DNA from: Streptomyces cathayae
GTDB lineage: Bacteria; Actinomycetota; Actinomycetes; Streptomycetales; Streptomycetaceae
Length of the DNA stretch: 64,000 nt
Reading direction: 5' to 3'
Assembly (NCBI RefSeq): GCF_029760955.1
Contig: NZ_CP121682.1
Span: 2,852,001 to 2,916,000 of the forward strand
Both the position numbers and the translations under genes were made by a program. The notes beneath the pieces are model-generated. The model made no database searches and was not told the origin of the DNA. It saw nothing but the letters and a program-made list of their open reading frames with translations. Shown here piece after piece: positions 51,075 through 60,046 of the stretch (its first letter is position 1; every line of letters begins with the position of its first letter).

Positions 51075-52105
51075 CGTGCCTCCGGGCCGCGCATCGGGCG
51101 CCGGCGCAGGTGCGGATCGGACAGCACGCGCGGCACGTAGTGGTTGTCCGCCCGGTTCAGGTCGGTGCCGGGCGGCACGATGGCGTCCAGCCGGTCCAGG
51201 ACGTCGTCGTCCAGCACCACATCCGCACCGGCCAGCAGATCCGCCAGCTGTCCGGGAGTACGGGGGCCGATGACCACGGCGGTGACGGCGGGGTGGGCGC
51301 GGACGAAGGCCAGGGCGAGGTGGGCGAGGGAGACACCGGCCTCCGCCGCGACCTTCTTGAGCGCCGTCACCGCGTGTACCTTGGCGACGTTCTCCGGCAC
51401 CGACAGGTCGAACCTGCGCGCCTCCAGGACGGCGCGGCCCACCCCTGGCCTGATGTCCTTGCCGGTCAGCCAGCCCGCGCCCAGCGGCCCCCAGGCCAGC
51501 ACGCCCATGCCGTGCCGTCGCGCGGCGGGCAGGATGTCGGTCTCCGCACCGCGCGCGAGGAGCGAGTACTGCGGCTGCTCGCTGCGGAAGCGGACGTGGC
51601 CGCGACGCTCCGCGGCCCAGTGCGCCTCGACGAGCTGGTCGGCCGGGAAGTTCGACGTGCCGATGGCCAGGACCTTTCCCGACCTCACGAGATCGGACAG
51701 CGCGGAGAGCGTCTCGTCGATGTCGGTGTCCGGGTCGACCCGGTGCACCTGGTACAGGTCGAGGCGGTCGGTGCCGAGCCGGCGCAGCGAGCCCTCGACG
51801 GCCTGCATGATCCAACGACGGGAGTTGCCCTGGTGGTTGGCGTCCTTGCCCATGGGGCTGTGGAACTTGGAGCACAGCACGAGGTCGTCCCTGCGCCCCT
51901 TGATCGCCCTGCCGACAATGCGTTCGGAGCCTCCCTCGCCGTAGATGTCGGCCGTGTCGACCAGATTGATCCCGGCGTCCAGTGCGAGCTGGACGACTCG
52001 GGCGGCCTCGGCCTCGTCGGTGTTGCCCCAGGAGCCGAACATCATGGTGCCCAGGGCGAATTCGGTCACCGAGATGCCGCTTCCGCCCAATATCCTTCGC
52101 CGCAT
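51071..52105 (-). CDS. Aldo/keto reductase
   Basis: 344 aa TIM-barrel NADPH oxidoreductase. Catalytic set: DTADIYGEGGSERIVG (Asp, Tyr), LCSKFHSP (Lys) and YQVHRVDPDTD (His). GTSNFPADQLVEA and QPQYSLLARGAE fit class AKR11/12-type proteins. ATG at 52105; TATTGGGCGGAAGC upstream holds a weak ribosome site. Divergent from the alpha/alpha-toroid protein. A general cell enzyme or a keto-reducing tailoring step are both possible. Confidence 0.85.
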   Translation of the reverse strand: MRRRILGGSGISVTEFALGTMMFGSWGNTDEAEAARVVQLALDAGINLVDTADIYGEGGSERIVGRAIKGRRDDLVLCSKFHSPMGKDANHQGNSRRWIMQAVEGSLRRLGTDRLDLYQVHRVDPDTDIDETLSALSDLVRSGKVLAIGTSNFPADQLVEAHWAAERRGHVRFRSEQPQYSLLARGAETDILPAARRHGMGVLAWGPLGAGWLTGKDIRPGVGRAVLEARRFDLSVPENVAKVHAVTALKKVAAEAGVSLAHLALAFVRAHPAVTAVVIGPRTPGQLADLLAGADVVLDDDVLDRLDAIVPPGTDLNRADNHYVPRVLSDPHLRRRPMRGPEAR

Positions 52106-52311
52106 GCGACGTACGCCTCTCTGCCGGCCAACAGATGAGCCATGGTCGTACCACTGTGACCCCCCGCCTCCCGGTCGCACCAGAGCGCGTCCCCGGCACG
52201 ACCTGTTCGCCCGTACGCGGCCCATGACATGTGCCGCCCCGTCAGGTGCGTCGCCCGACGGCCGGACACGGCCGCGGCGCCGACCGCAGAGACCCACCAC
52301 GCGAGGTACCC

Positions 52312-53223
52312 ATGCCTGCATCGCCCAGGATCATCGACCGTGCGGAGCGGTTCATCTGGCTCTCCGCCCGTGTGCTGGAACAACACCGCTTCTCCTACCA
52401 CTTCCTCGGGGGTGAGGCGGACGCCGTGGAACGGGCCCTGGCGGCCTACGCCCGGCCCGACGGCGGCTACGGCTACGCCCTGGAGGCGGACGTGCGCGGT
52501 CCCGCCCCGCAGCCGCTGCACGCCGCGACGGCCCTGCTCGTCCTGGACGAGATCGGGCGCTGCGACCCGGCACACACCGCCCTGCTCCTCGACCACCTCC
52601 CCTCCCTCACCTCGCCGGACGGCGGTGTCCCCGCGATCCACCCCGGGGGCGCCGGGTACCCCTCGGCCTCCGTGCTCCCGCTGCGGGACGACCCGCCGGG
52701 GGCGCTGCTGTCCACCGGCGTGATCGTCGGAACCCTGCACCGCAACGGCATCACGCACCCGTGGCTGGAGGCTGCCACGGAGTTCTGCTGGGGGGCGGTG
52801 GACTCGCTGGAGGGCTCCCATCCCTACGAGGTGGAGGCGGCGGTCACCTTCCTCGACGGTGTCGCGGTGAGGGACCGCGAGCGCGCCGCCAAGTCGGCCG
52901 AGCGGCTGGGGACGCTGGTGCGCGACGAGCGGCTCGTGGTGACCGACCCGGACCGCGCCGCGGAGTTCCCCGTGCACCCTTCGTACGCGCCGGGCGAGTA
53001 CCACTACGTGTACGACGTCGCGCGCACCCCCGGTTCGCTGGCCCGCGGCTGGTTCTCCGACCGGGAGGTCGACCGGGCGCTGGAGCATCTGTGCGCCTCG
53101 CAGGAGAGCGACGGGGGCTGGCCCGTCCTGTGGCGGGTGTGGGCGCCCGGCACGCTCGCCGAGTGGCGTCCCATCGTGACGCTGAACGCCGTGCGCACGC
53201 TCCGGGCGTACGGCAGGATCTGA
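52312..53223 (+). CDS. Hypothetical alpha/alpha-toroid (prenyltransferase/terpene cyclase-like) protein
   Basis: 303 aa with repeats recalling squalene-cyclase or prenyltransferase toroid units (YARPDGGYGYALEADVRGP, SPDGGVPAIHPGG, SQESDGGWPVLWRVWAPGT). No DxDD or DDxxD motif, so it is probably not a terpene cyclase. Similar proteins are common in Streptomyces without a known role. ATG at 52312 with GCGAGGTA upstream. Convergent with the aminoDHQ synthase gene. Confidence 0.7.
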   Translation: MPASPRIIDRAERFIWLSARVLEQHRFSYHFLGGEADAVERALAAYARPDGGYGYALEADVRGPAPQPLHAATALLVLDEIGRCDPAHTALLLDHLPSLTSPDGGVPAIHPGGAGYPSASVLPLRDDPPGALLSTGVIVGTLHRNGITHPWLEAATEFCWGAVDSLEGSHPYEVEAAVTFLDGVAVRDRERAAKSAERLGTLVRDERLVVTDPDRAAEFPVHPSYAPGEYHYVYDVARTPGSLARGWFSDREVDRALEHLCASQESDGGWPVLWRVWAPGTLAEWRPIVTLNAVRTLRAYGRI

Positions 53224-53267
53224 GCGCGCCGTTCGCCCGGGGCGCCCCCGGCTCCGCTCGCGGCCCA

Positions 53268-54293
53268 TCAGCTCCGCTCGCGCCCCATCTCGGCGAGGGT
53301 GGACACCACCACGCTCTCGGGGACGTCCTCGACCCGTTCCACGCCGGACGGGCCGTCGAGTACGAAGGTGAGGCCGGTCGTCGCCTTCTTGTCCTGGCGC
53401 ATGAGCGCGACCAGTTCGGCCGTCCGCACGTCCGCGGGAAGCCGCTCCCGCAGCCCGTAGGCGCGTACGGTCTCCAGGTGCTCGGTCACCCGAGCCCGGC
53501 CGACGCGTCCCAGGGCGCCCGCCAGCCGGCCGGCGAACACGGTGCCGATCGCGACGCCCTCGCCGTGGCGCAGCGCGAAGTCGGTGGCGCGTTCCAGCGC
53601 ATGGCCCAGGGTGTGACCGTAGTTGAGGATGTGGCGCAATCCGGCGTCCCGTTCGTCGGCAGCCACGACGGACGCCTTGAGCGCGACGCTCGCGGCGATC
53701 TGTTCGTGCACCGGCAGGCCCCGCAGGTCACCGGCGCCGATGAAGTGGCAGCGGGCTATCTCGCCGTACCCGTTGGCCCACTCCTCCCGGGGGAGGGTAC
53801 TCAGCAGTTCGGTGTCGCACAGGACCGCCCGGGGCTGCCAGTAGGCGCCGACCAGGTTCTTGCCCTCGGGCAGGTTCACCGCCGTCTTGCCGCCGACCGC
53901 CGCGTCGACCTGTGCGAGGAGTGTGGTCGGCAGGTGCACGACCGCGACCCCCCGGTGGTAGAGGGAGGCCGCCAGTCCCACGACGTCCGTGGTGGTGCCG
54001 CCGCCGCAGGAGATGACGAGGTCGGCCCGGGTGAGGCCGAACTCGGCGAACCCGCGGCACAGTTCGTGCACGGTGGCCAGCGTCTTGCGGTGCTCTCCGT
54101 CCTGGGCCCGGATCACCCGGTGCGCCACCCCCGGGTCCGGTACGGTCCCCGCGGGCCGCGCCGACACCACCACCGCCCGCGCCGCGCCGGTGCGTGCCAC
54201 GATCCCGGGGAGCAGCGAGCGCGCACCGGGGCCGATGTGCACGGGATAGGAACGCTCACCCAGCTGTACGTCGATGCGCCGCGCAGTCGTCAT
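53268..54293 (-). CDS. AminoDHQ synthase (RifG-like, DHQ synthase family)
   Basis: 341 aa. VISCGGGTTTDVVGLAASLYHRG and LPTTLLAQVDAAVGGKTAVNLP are the NAD-site and active-site parts. The zinc ligands lie around GYGEIARCHFIG, RHILNYGHTLGHALE and RHGEGVAIGT. RifG cyclises aminoDAHP to aminoDHQ in AHBA formation. It lies over 10 kb from the AHBA synthase gene. Its last codons and the bases just beyond form a small tandem repeat (53250-53289). Confidence 0.9.
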   Translation of the reverse strand: MTTARRIDVQLGERSYPVHIGPGARSLLPGIVARTGAARAVVVSARPAGTVPDPGVAHRVIRAQDGEHRKTLATVHELCRGFAEFGLTRADLVISCGGGTTTDVVGLAASLYHRGVAVVHLPTTLLAQVDAAVGGKTAVNLPEGKNLVGAYWQPRAVLCDTELLSTLPREEWANGYGEIARCHFIGAGDLRGLPVHEQIAASVALKASVVAADERDAGLRHILNYGHTLGHALERATDFALRHGEGVAIGTVFAGRLAGALGRVGRARVTEHLETVRAYGLRERLPADVRTAELVALMRQDKKATTGLTFVLDGPSGVERVEDVPESVVVSTLAEMGRERS

Positions 54294-54682
54294 GCGGCCA
54301 GTCTGCGGTTCGCAGCGCGCACCGAACAGACCACCACCGGCCAGGGGTTCCACCGGCCCGTGGCCGGGTCACCCCGACGCGGCGCGCTGCTGCCCGGGCA
54401 GCGGCGCCACCATGAACGTACCGGCCAGGATGGTCAGTCCGGCCACCGGGAAGGCACGCCCGTACCGGAGGCGAGTGCCGGGGCGCCCTCGCCCGCGTGG
54501 GCCGCGCGGGCTGGTGGAGATCGGCGCCGGCAGCGAGCGGCCGACGGCCCCGCCGCTCCTCGGTTCATCCCCGGCGAGCAACGGAGCACCGGTGAACTCG
54601 GTCCGGGGCGCGGGGGGAGGGGCGCGGCGGCTCACGGTCGAGCACCACCGGCTCACCGAGCGTGTCGACGATGCCGGCCAGG
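54294..54682. other. Gap without a supported gene
   Basis: 389 bases between aminoDHQ synthase and cysD on the minus strand. A 95-codon frame (54369-54656) has a hydrophobic piece (FPVAGLTILAGTFMVAPLPG), but its other residues are Pro/Arg-rich, so I do not count it. No cysN start (the GTPase motif of the ATP sulfurylase large subunit) is visible here. Confidence 0.5.
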
Positions 54683-55588
54683 TCAGAAATAGCCGTCACG
54701 CTTCCGGTCCTCCATCGCGGTCCCGGAGAGCCTGTCGTCGGCCCGGGTGGCTCCCCGCTCCGACAGCCGGGACGCGGCGATCTCGGTGATGACCTTCTCG
54801 ATGGTGTCGGCCGCGGACTCGACCGCGCCCGTGCAGGACATGTCGCCGACCGTGCGGTAGCGCACCCGGCGCTTCTCCAGGCGCTCCCCCTGTTCGGGCC
54901 CGCCCCACTCACCCGGCGCCAGCCACATGCCGTTCCTGGCGAACACCTCCCGCTCATGTGCGTAGTAGATGGCGGGCAGTTCGATCTTCTCGCGCCGGAT
55001 GTACTGCCAGACGTCCAGTTCGGTCCAGTTGGACAGCGGGAAGACCCGGACGTGCTCACCGGGCGAGTGACGGCCGTTGTACAGCTGCCACAGCTCGGGG
55101 CGCTGGCGTCGGGGGTCCCAGCCGCCGAACTCCTCACGCAGGGAGAAGATCCGTTCCTTGGCCCGCGCCTTCTCCTCGTCGCGGCGCGCGCCGCCGAGCA
55201 CGGCGTCGAAGCCGTTGCGGTCGATGGCGGCCAGCAGTGGCACGGTCTGCAGGGGGTTGCGTGTCCGGTCGGGCCGCTCCTGGAGCTCCCCGCGGTCGAT
55301 GAACTCCTGCACCAGGGCCACGTGCAGGCGCAGCCCGTGACGGGCGACGGTGCGGTCCCGGTAGTCCAGCACTTCGGGGAAGTTGTGCCCGGTGTCGACA
55401 TGCAGCAGCGGGAAGGGCACGGCCGCCGGTGCGAAGGCCTTCAGCGCCAGGTGCAGCATCAGGATGGAGTCCTTGCCGCCGGAGAAGAGGATCACCGGCT
55501 GTTCGAACTCGCCGGCCACTTCCCGCAGAATGTGGACGGCCTCCGACTCCAGCAGTTCGAGATGGGACAGGACCGGGTCCGTGCTCAA
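54683..55588 (-). CDS. cysD: Sulfate adenylyltransferase subunit 2 (CysD)
   Basis: About 301 aa. PP-loop ATP pyrophosphatase site VILFSGGKDSILMLHLALKA, then LLHVDTGHNFPEVL, RDEEKARAKERIFS, PLSNWTELDVWQYI, and the family's C-terminal DRLSGTAMEDRKRDGYF. CysD with the GTPase CysN makes APS from sulfate and ATP. CysN is not in the window. I choose a TTG at 55588 because GGAGG lies six bases upstream; a longer TTG start at 55609 is possible. It is led by its own promoter inside the cluster, divergent from the aminoshikimate dehydrogenase gene. Confidence 0.93.
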   Translation of the reverse strand: MSTDPVLSHLELLESEAVHILREVAGEFEQPVILFSGGKDSILMLHLALKAFAPAAVPFPLLHVDTGHNFPEVLDYRDRTVARHGLRLHVALVQEFIDRGELQERPDRTRNPLQTVPLLAAIDRNGFDAVLGGARRDEEKARAKERIFSLREEFGGWDPRRQRPELWQLYNGRHSPGEHVRVFPLSNWTELDVWQYIRREKIELPAIYYAHEREVFARNGMWLAPGEWGGPEQGERLEKRRVRYRTVGDMSCTGAVESAADTIEKVITEIAASRLSERGATRADDRLSGTAMEDRKRDGYF

Positions 55589-55847
55589 CAGCGTCCTCCA
55601 CAAGGTCAAAGCGGCTTCGGAACGTCTTGCGCCGGGGCATCAGGCGGTCGGGGGCACGGGCGCCCGGCCCTGTGCTCTTGTGGTCCTGAGCGATGGTGCG
55701 GTACGTCGCGTGGGCGGCTCCGGGAAGGACCGCGAGGCGCCGGCCCGCCGGCCGGCGGGTCGCTCGATCGTCGCCCGGCGTCGGGCCCGGCAGCCGCGTG
55801 GCACGGTAGCGGGAACAGCTGCGCAAGCCCTCGGGCGGGACTGGCAA

Positions 55848-55877
55848 ACTGTGACAACCACCACTACGCAGAGTCAA
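55848..55877 (-). promoter_or_regulatory. Promoter for cysD
   Basis: On the minus strand TTGACT (55872-55877), 18 bases, then CACAGT (55848-55853). Leader of about 250 bases. The rest of 55589-56058 shows no gene; the plus-strand promoter for the dehydrogenase at 56059 is not clear. Confidence 0.45.
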
Positions 55878-56058
55878 GTTGGCCTCCGGTCGCCACGACG
55901 ATCTGACCGAAAGTCCCCCCTCCGCCCGCTCCTTCGGCCGGCTCCCGGCCCTCCGGTGGCCCTCTGGAAAGACCCGCGTCCCGCTGCTAGCTTGACGCCG
56001 CACGCACTGAGGGGGCGCCTGCGTCCGGGGCCCGTTCGCGACGCGACAGGGGGAGCGA

Positions 56059-56940
56059 GTGGACGAGACGGCGACACCCGCCATCAGCGGCACCACCCGC
56101 CTGTTCGCGGTCGTCGGCGATCCCGTCGCCCAGGTCAAGGCGCCCTCCCTGCTCAATCCGCTCTTCGCCCGCCTGGGCCTGGACGCGGTTCTCTTCCCGG
56201 TGCACGCCGAACCCCGGCACTTCGCGCACGTGATCACCGGGTTGCAGCGCACCACGAACGTGGACGGCCTGCTGATCACCGTCCCCCACAAGATCAGGGC
56301 GTGCGCGTTCGCCGACGAACTCGGTCACAGCGCCGCGCTGTCCGGCAGCGCGAACGCGATGCGCCGCGACGGGGACGGCCGGTGGCGGGCGGAGAACTTC
56401 GACGGGCGGGGGTTCGTCGCGGGGCTGAGCGCCCGCGGCCACGCGCCGAAGGGAAAGGTCGTCCGCCTCTCGGGCGCCGGGGGCGCGGGCCGCGCCATCG
56501 CGGCGGCGGTCCTCGAAGCCGAAGCGGCCCAGCTGCTGGTGCACGACCCGGACCGGGCCAAGCGCGAGGTGCTGCGCGGCCGGCTGGAGGAACACTGGCC
56601 CGGCAGGGTCACCGTGCTCGACTCGGCCGACGGGGCACCCGGCTGCGACATCGCCGTCAACGCCACTCCGCTCGGCATGCGCCCGGCGGACCCGCTGCCC
56701 TTCGACCCGAAGTCGCTGGGCGAGGGCACACTGGTCGCGGACATCGTCATGGAACCGCGCGACACACCCCTGCTCCTGGCGGCGTCCGCACGCGGCCTCC
56801 CGACCCATCGCGGCCACCACATGCTCGACCACCAACTGAGCCTCTACCGAACGTTCTTCGGGCTCCGGAGGGAAACCTCGGCGGAGCGCCGGGCCCGGCG
56901 CCCAAGCCCGGGTGACGCGGCCGACGCGAGCGGCGGGTGA
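56059..56940 (+). CDS. Aminoshikimate/quinate dehydrogenase (RifI-like, shikimate dehydrogenase family)
   Basis: 293 aa. LFAVVGDPVAQVKAPSLLN, LLITVPHKI with the catalytic Lys, RAENFDGRGFVAGL with the Asp, VRLSGAGGAGRAIAAAVLE for NAD(P), and DIAVNATPLGMRP. RifI is a homologue in rifamycin, thought to recycle or shunt aminoshikimate-type compounds. GTG at 56059 with AGGGGGAG upstream. Probably the right end of the cluster. Confidence 0.88.
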   Translation: MDETATPAISGTTRLFAVVGDPVAQVKAPSLLNPLFARLGLDAVLFPVHAEPRHFAHVITGLQRTTNVDGLLITVPHKIRACAFADELGHSAALSGSANAMRRDGDGRWRAENFDGRGFVAGLSARGHAPKGKVVRLSGAGGAGRAIAAAVLEAEAAQLLVHDPDRAKREVLRGRLEEHWPGRVTVLDSADGAPGCDIAVNATPLGMRPADPLPFDPKSLGEGTLVADIVMEPRDTPLLLAASARGLPTHRGHHMLDHQLSLYRTFFGLRRETSAERRARRPSPGDAADASGG

Positions 56941-56956
56941 GCGTCCCGCGCGGGCC

Positions 56957-57706
56957 TCAGAGGCCGCTTCTGCCCGTCGCCCAGTGCACCTGCGTGCGCA
57001 CCGCGTAGCGGGGCCAGGCCCGCTCGCCGCACAGGTGGCGCACGACAGCGCGGCAGGTCGTCGCCTCCCCCGCGACATAGGCGATGCCCGCCTGGGGCGG
57101 CAGCTCCAACCGCCGTACGGCACCCAGCAGCAGGCGCGAGGCCACGGCGGACGCGCGGCCGCGGTGCACCCAGGGCAGAGAGCGGGCGCCGTACGGGGCC
57201 GAGAACTCCTCCTCCGGCCCGGTGGTCTCCAGCACCCCGTGGGCCTCGGCCTCGGCCGGCAGCGCGGCCAGCATGGTCAACAGGGGTACGGCGCCCGTCT
57301 CTTCGCCGACGAAGACGTGGTAGCGCGCCTTGGGGTCCAGCGAGATCCGGTTCCTCGGCGCGCCCACCCTGGCCCGGGTCCCCGCCTCGACGGAGTCGGC
57401 CCACCGGCTGCCCGGTCCGCCCGGCCGGTGCAGGGCGACGCGTAACGTCAGCCTGGCCCGTGAGGGGTCGGCCGCCCAGACGGAGTACGTCCGCAGCTGC
57501 GGGACACCCGCCTCGTCCGGCACCTCCACCGGCAGGTGTGCGCCCGGTTTGCTGCGCAGGACCGTGAGGGCGGGACCCACGAGGGTCAGCTCCCGCAGGT
57601 GCGGGGTGACCCCACGCACCTCGGCCACCTTCACGTCCACCATCCGGGTGTCCTGGAACCGGTGCCGCTGACCCGTACCCCTCCTGGACATGCCAGAGAA
57701 ACTCAC
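56957..57706 (-). CDS. Siderophore-interacting (ViuB-type) flavin reductase
   Basis: About 249 aa. RLRTYSVW-like FAD motif (PQLRTYSVWAADP), the family's GAPRNRISLDPKARYHVFVG, ETGAVPLLTMLAALP and AYVAGEATTCRAVVRHL are typical of SIP ferric-siderophore reductases. I take a GTG at 57706 with GGAAGGGG upstream; an ATG at 57691 is also possible. It is convergent with the RifI-like gene. Likely general iron metabolism, hence outside the cluster. Confidence 0.85.
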   Translation of the reverse strand: MSFSGMSRRGTGQRHRFQDTRMVDVKVAEVRGVTPHLRELTLVGPALTVLRSKPGAHLPVEVPDEAGVPQLRTYSVWAADPSRARLTLRVALHRPGGPGSRWADSVEAGTRARVGAPRNRISLDPKARYHVFVGEETGAVPLLTMLAALPAEAEAHGVLETTGPEEEFSAPYGARSLPWVHRGRASAVASRLLLGAVRRLELPPQAGIAYVAGEATTCRAVVRHLCGERAWPRYAVRTQVHWATGRSGL

Positions 57707-58673
57707 CCGTCCGCCCCTTCCTGATCCGCTCGCCATCGGTCCGCCCGGTCGCCCGGCGCCGCTCCGCGCCCCGCGCACTCCGCAGGCTCCCGCCGACGCC
57801 CCGTCACCCTACCCACGCACGTCCCACGCCCCGGCCACGCGCCACTCACGCCCGGTGACGGTCGGCCTGGGGCCGTAAGCACAGTCGGCGCCCCCTCCAC
57901 ATGCCGGCATGTCACTCAGCGTCACTTCCGCGGCAGGGAGGACTGCGCCGAGCCGATCGTCATGCGGGGGGCGTCCTCACCGACACCGAGTCCGCGCTCC
58001 GCACGGCATGGCTGACGGCCTGCGACCGGACGGAACGGGAGCTGCGCGCGCTCATCGGCGACCGTCTCGACCTCCCGGCCGGCGAGCCGGGGGTGCGCGC
58101 CGCGGTCGTGCGGGTGCTGGACGAGCACCTCGGCGCAGCGGTCCTGGCCGGCACCGACCTGACGGAGTTCGAGGACGTCGCGGCTCTCTCTCGGCGCCAC
58201 GCCCACGCGATCCGCACGGCCACCGGCTGCGCCGTCGGCAACCCCGTCGCACAGGAACGACCCCCGGGACCCCCTCGTGCGGAACGCCCCCGTCGCCGCG
58301 TCGAAGATCGACGACGCCGGGGATTGCCGCTTCGCCGGCGCCTGCCGTCCGCCCGAAATGCCCTCATCCGTGCCCGCGCGGCGGTCGTGAAGCCGACAAC
58401 GTGTCAACCACGCTGTCCGAGGGCGCTGCCCCCTTCCGCCCATGACCGCATCAGACGCTCTGCTCCGCCAGCTCGAGCAAGACCCGTCACCGGCTGCCGC
58501 GCTGGCCTGGCAGGCGACTTCGACATCGATCGTCGGGCCTCCGTCGAGGACCTTGCCCTCCCGTCGGGAAGGCCGCTGCACCCGCTAGCCGGCTGCGGCG
58601 CCGGCGGCACGTACTCCCTCTGCGGGGGAAGCCGGGGAGCGGCCTGCCCTGCATACCGACTCCGACCGAGAAT
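57707..58673. other. Region with possible gene remnants only
   Basis: A plus-strand frame from about 57970 (VLTDTESALRTAWLTACDRT, later VLDEHLGAAVLAGTDLTEFE) has ordinary amino-acid use for about 95 codons and then turns Pro/Arg-rich. This suggests a truncated or frameshifted gene, perhaps from a HAD-like or transferase protein. No clean start or domain. The remainder shows nothing convincing. Confidence 0.35.
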
Positions 58674-58928
58674 TCAGTAGTGATAGCGGGCCGCGAGGAT
58701 CACGATCTCCTTGTCCGTGACCAGGTAGACCAGGCGGTGCTCGTCGTCGATCCGCCGCGACCAGGCACCTGGCAAGTGGTACTTGAGCGGCTCGGGCTTA
58801 CCGATCCCAGTGAAGGGGTCGCGTTTGACGTCCTCGATGAGCCTGTTGATCCGAGCGAGCATCTTGCGGTCGCTCCTGAGCCAGGACGTGTAGTCCTCCC
58901 AGCCCTGATCTTCGAAGACGAGCCTCAC
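58674..58928 (-). CDS. yoeB: Txe/YoeB-family mRNA-cleaving toxin
   Basis: 84 aa RelE-fold endoribonuclease. [56 protein letters not shown] and [10 protein letters not shown] match YoeB through to the C-terminal [10 protein letters not shown] with the catalytic His and terminal Tyr. GTG start, overlapping the antitoxin stop (GTGA). With the next gene it forms a complete type II module. Confidence 0.93.
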   Translation of the reverse strand: MRLVFEDQGWEDYTSWLRSDRKMLARINRLIEDVKRDPFTGIGKPEPLKYHLPGAWSRRIDDEHRLVYLVTDKEIVILAARYHY

Positions 58929-59209
58929 TCAGCACCCTCACTGGCCGCATCCGGCGAGTCGGGGTCGATCAGCTCTCGCTCTGACACGTTGATGTTGGCC
59001 AGAGCGTTCTCGTACGCCTTGAGCAACCGGCGAGCGTTCGCCGGCGAGCGCAGCAGGTACGAGCCCTCACGCAATGCCGCATAGTCCTCAGCCGAGATGA
59101 GCACGGCGTTGCCGTGTTTGGAAACGATCTCGATGGCCTCGTGGTTGTCGTTGACCTTCTTGATCAGCGGAAAGAGAGCCTTGCGGGCTTCGCTCGCAGT
59201 GATGGACAT
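58925..59209 (-). CDS. yefM: YefM/Phd-family antitoxin
   Basis: 94 aa. [20 protein letters not shown] and the [20 protein letters not shown] core are the Phd/YefM DNA-binding fold, followed by a helical toxin-binding tail ([18 protein letters not shown]). It should bind the toxin and repress its own operon. ATG at 59209, AAGGGTGAGG upstream. Lower GC than the antibiotic genes. Confidence 0.93.
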   Translation of the reverse strand: MSITASEARKALFPLIKKVNDNHEAIEIVSKHGNAVLISAEDYAALREGSYLLRSPANARRLLKAYENALANINVSERELIDPDSPDAASEGAE

Positions 59210-59406
59210 GACCTCACCCTTCCGGCAGCGGTACCGAATAACGTACCACTCTTGCTGCTCATGGACGGAGCGGACGCCCAGCGAAGGAGCAGACGTCCCA
59301 GCACCACCCCGGCACGGGCAACAACAAGAAGTCGGCCCCCGAAGTGACCGACCCCTTGCCGCCTGCGGACTTGACGAAGCTCTCGGCTTGAAGCAACGAA
59401 CCGATC

Positions 59407-59574
59407 ACACGTTGAAGCGAAATGCCCGAGCCCCCGATCCTGACCTGCGGCGGAGCCCCGCCCAGGGCGCTGACCAGTACTTTCGCCGTTTGTTTGCGTT
59501 GGCCGCCGACGGGCGTCTACGAGCATCCTGCGGACTGTTTACGGACCGGTGGGTCCTCCACCGGTCGGGAAACG
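59407..59574 (+). repeat. Diverged 168-bp repeat, copy 1
   Basis: About 80% identical by eye to 60635-60802, same orientation, one small indel. Both copies share a frame with DPDLRRSP, DQxFxRL and DGRLRASCGL, so they may derive from a coding gene, but neither is an intact gene now. They bracket the PIN toxin-antitoxin pair. Confidence 0.6.
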
Positions 59575-59632
59575 CATGGCACCGGGACCAACTCGTCGAT
59601 GAGACTGCGCTGGCGAGCCGGACAGAGGGACA

Positions 59633-60046
59633 TCACACCGCCACGAGCCGGACGCGATCGCCGCACAGCTTGACCATGTCGTCGATATCGGAGGTCAACA
59701 TGACCACGGGGCGGTGCTGCCGCAACGCGGCCTCGGCGACCGCGGCATCGATCGCATACTTGTGCCCGTGCAAACCGGCATCCATCAGCAGCTTCGAGGC
59801 CGCCCTCGCCTCCTCGTCGCCCACCGGGACCACGCGCAGTCCGGAGAGCACCCAGTTCAGGCGGGACTTGTTCGTACGGACATGGACGACCTCGATGACG
59901 GTGAGCGCACTGATCACGACCTCCATGCCGCGCGAGCGCGCCTCAGCAACCAGAGCCACCACCTGCTCGTCGTCGGCGAGGAACTTCGAGAGCCCCTCGC
60001 TGTCGAGGACCAGCGTCCCCTCGTGACTCAGCTTGCGGCGGGCCAC
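59633..60046 (-). CDS. PIN-domain toxin (VapC type)
   Basis: 137 aa. PIN acids: TLVLDSEGLSKF (first Asp), SALTVIEVVHV (Glu) and YAIDAAVAEAAL (Asp), with MLTSDIDDMVKL near the end. RNA-cleaving toxin. Starts with a GTG at 60046 that overlaps the antitoxin gene by 19 bases. Second toxin-antitoxin module of this flank. Confidence 0.85.
   Translation of the reverse strand: MARRKLSHEGTLVLDSEGLSKFLADDEQVVALVAEARSRGMEVVISALTVIEVVHVRTNKSRLNWVLSGLRVVPVGDEEARAASKLLMDAGLHGHKYAIDAAVAEAALRQHRPVVMLTSDIDDMVKLCGDRVRLVAV

Noticed and set aside
52312..53223. Terpene cyclase or prenyltransferase
   Set aside because: Toroid-like repeats only; no DxDD, DDxxD or other catalytic motif.
53250..53289. Tandem repeat at the end of the aminoDHQ synthase gene
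   Set aside because: A single imperfect duplication of about 19 bases; likely slippage, noted in the gene entry only.
54369..54656. 95-codon minus-strand frame with a hydrophobic piece
   Set aside because: Only one hydrophobic patch in Pro/Arg-rich sequence; not enough to call a gene or a cysN remnant.
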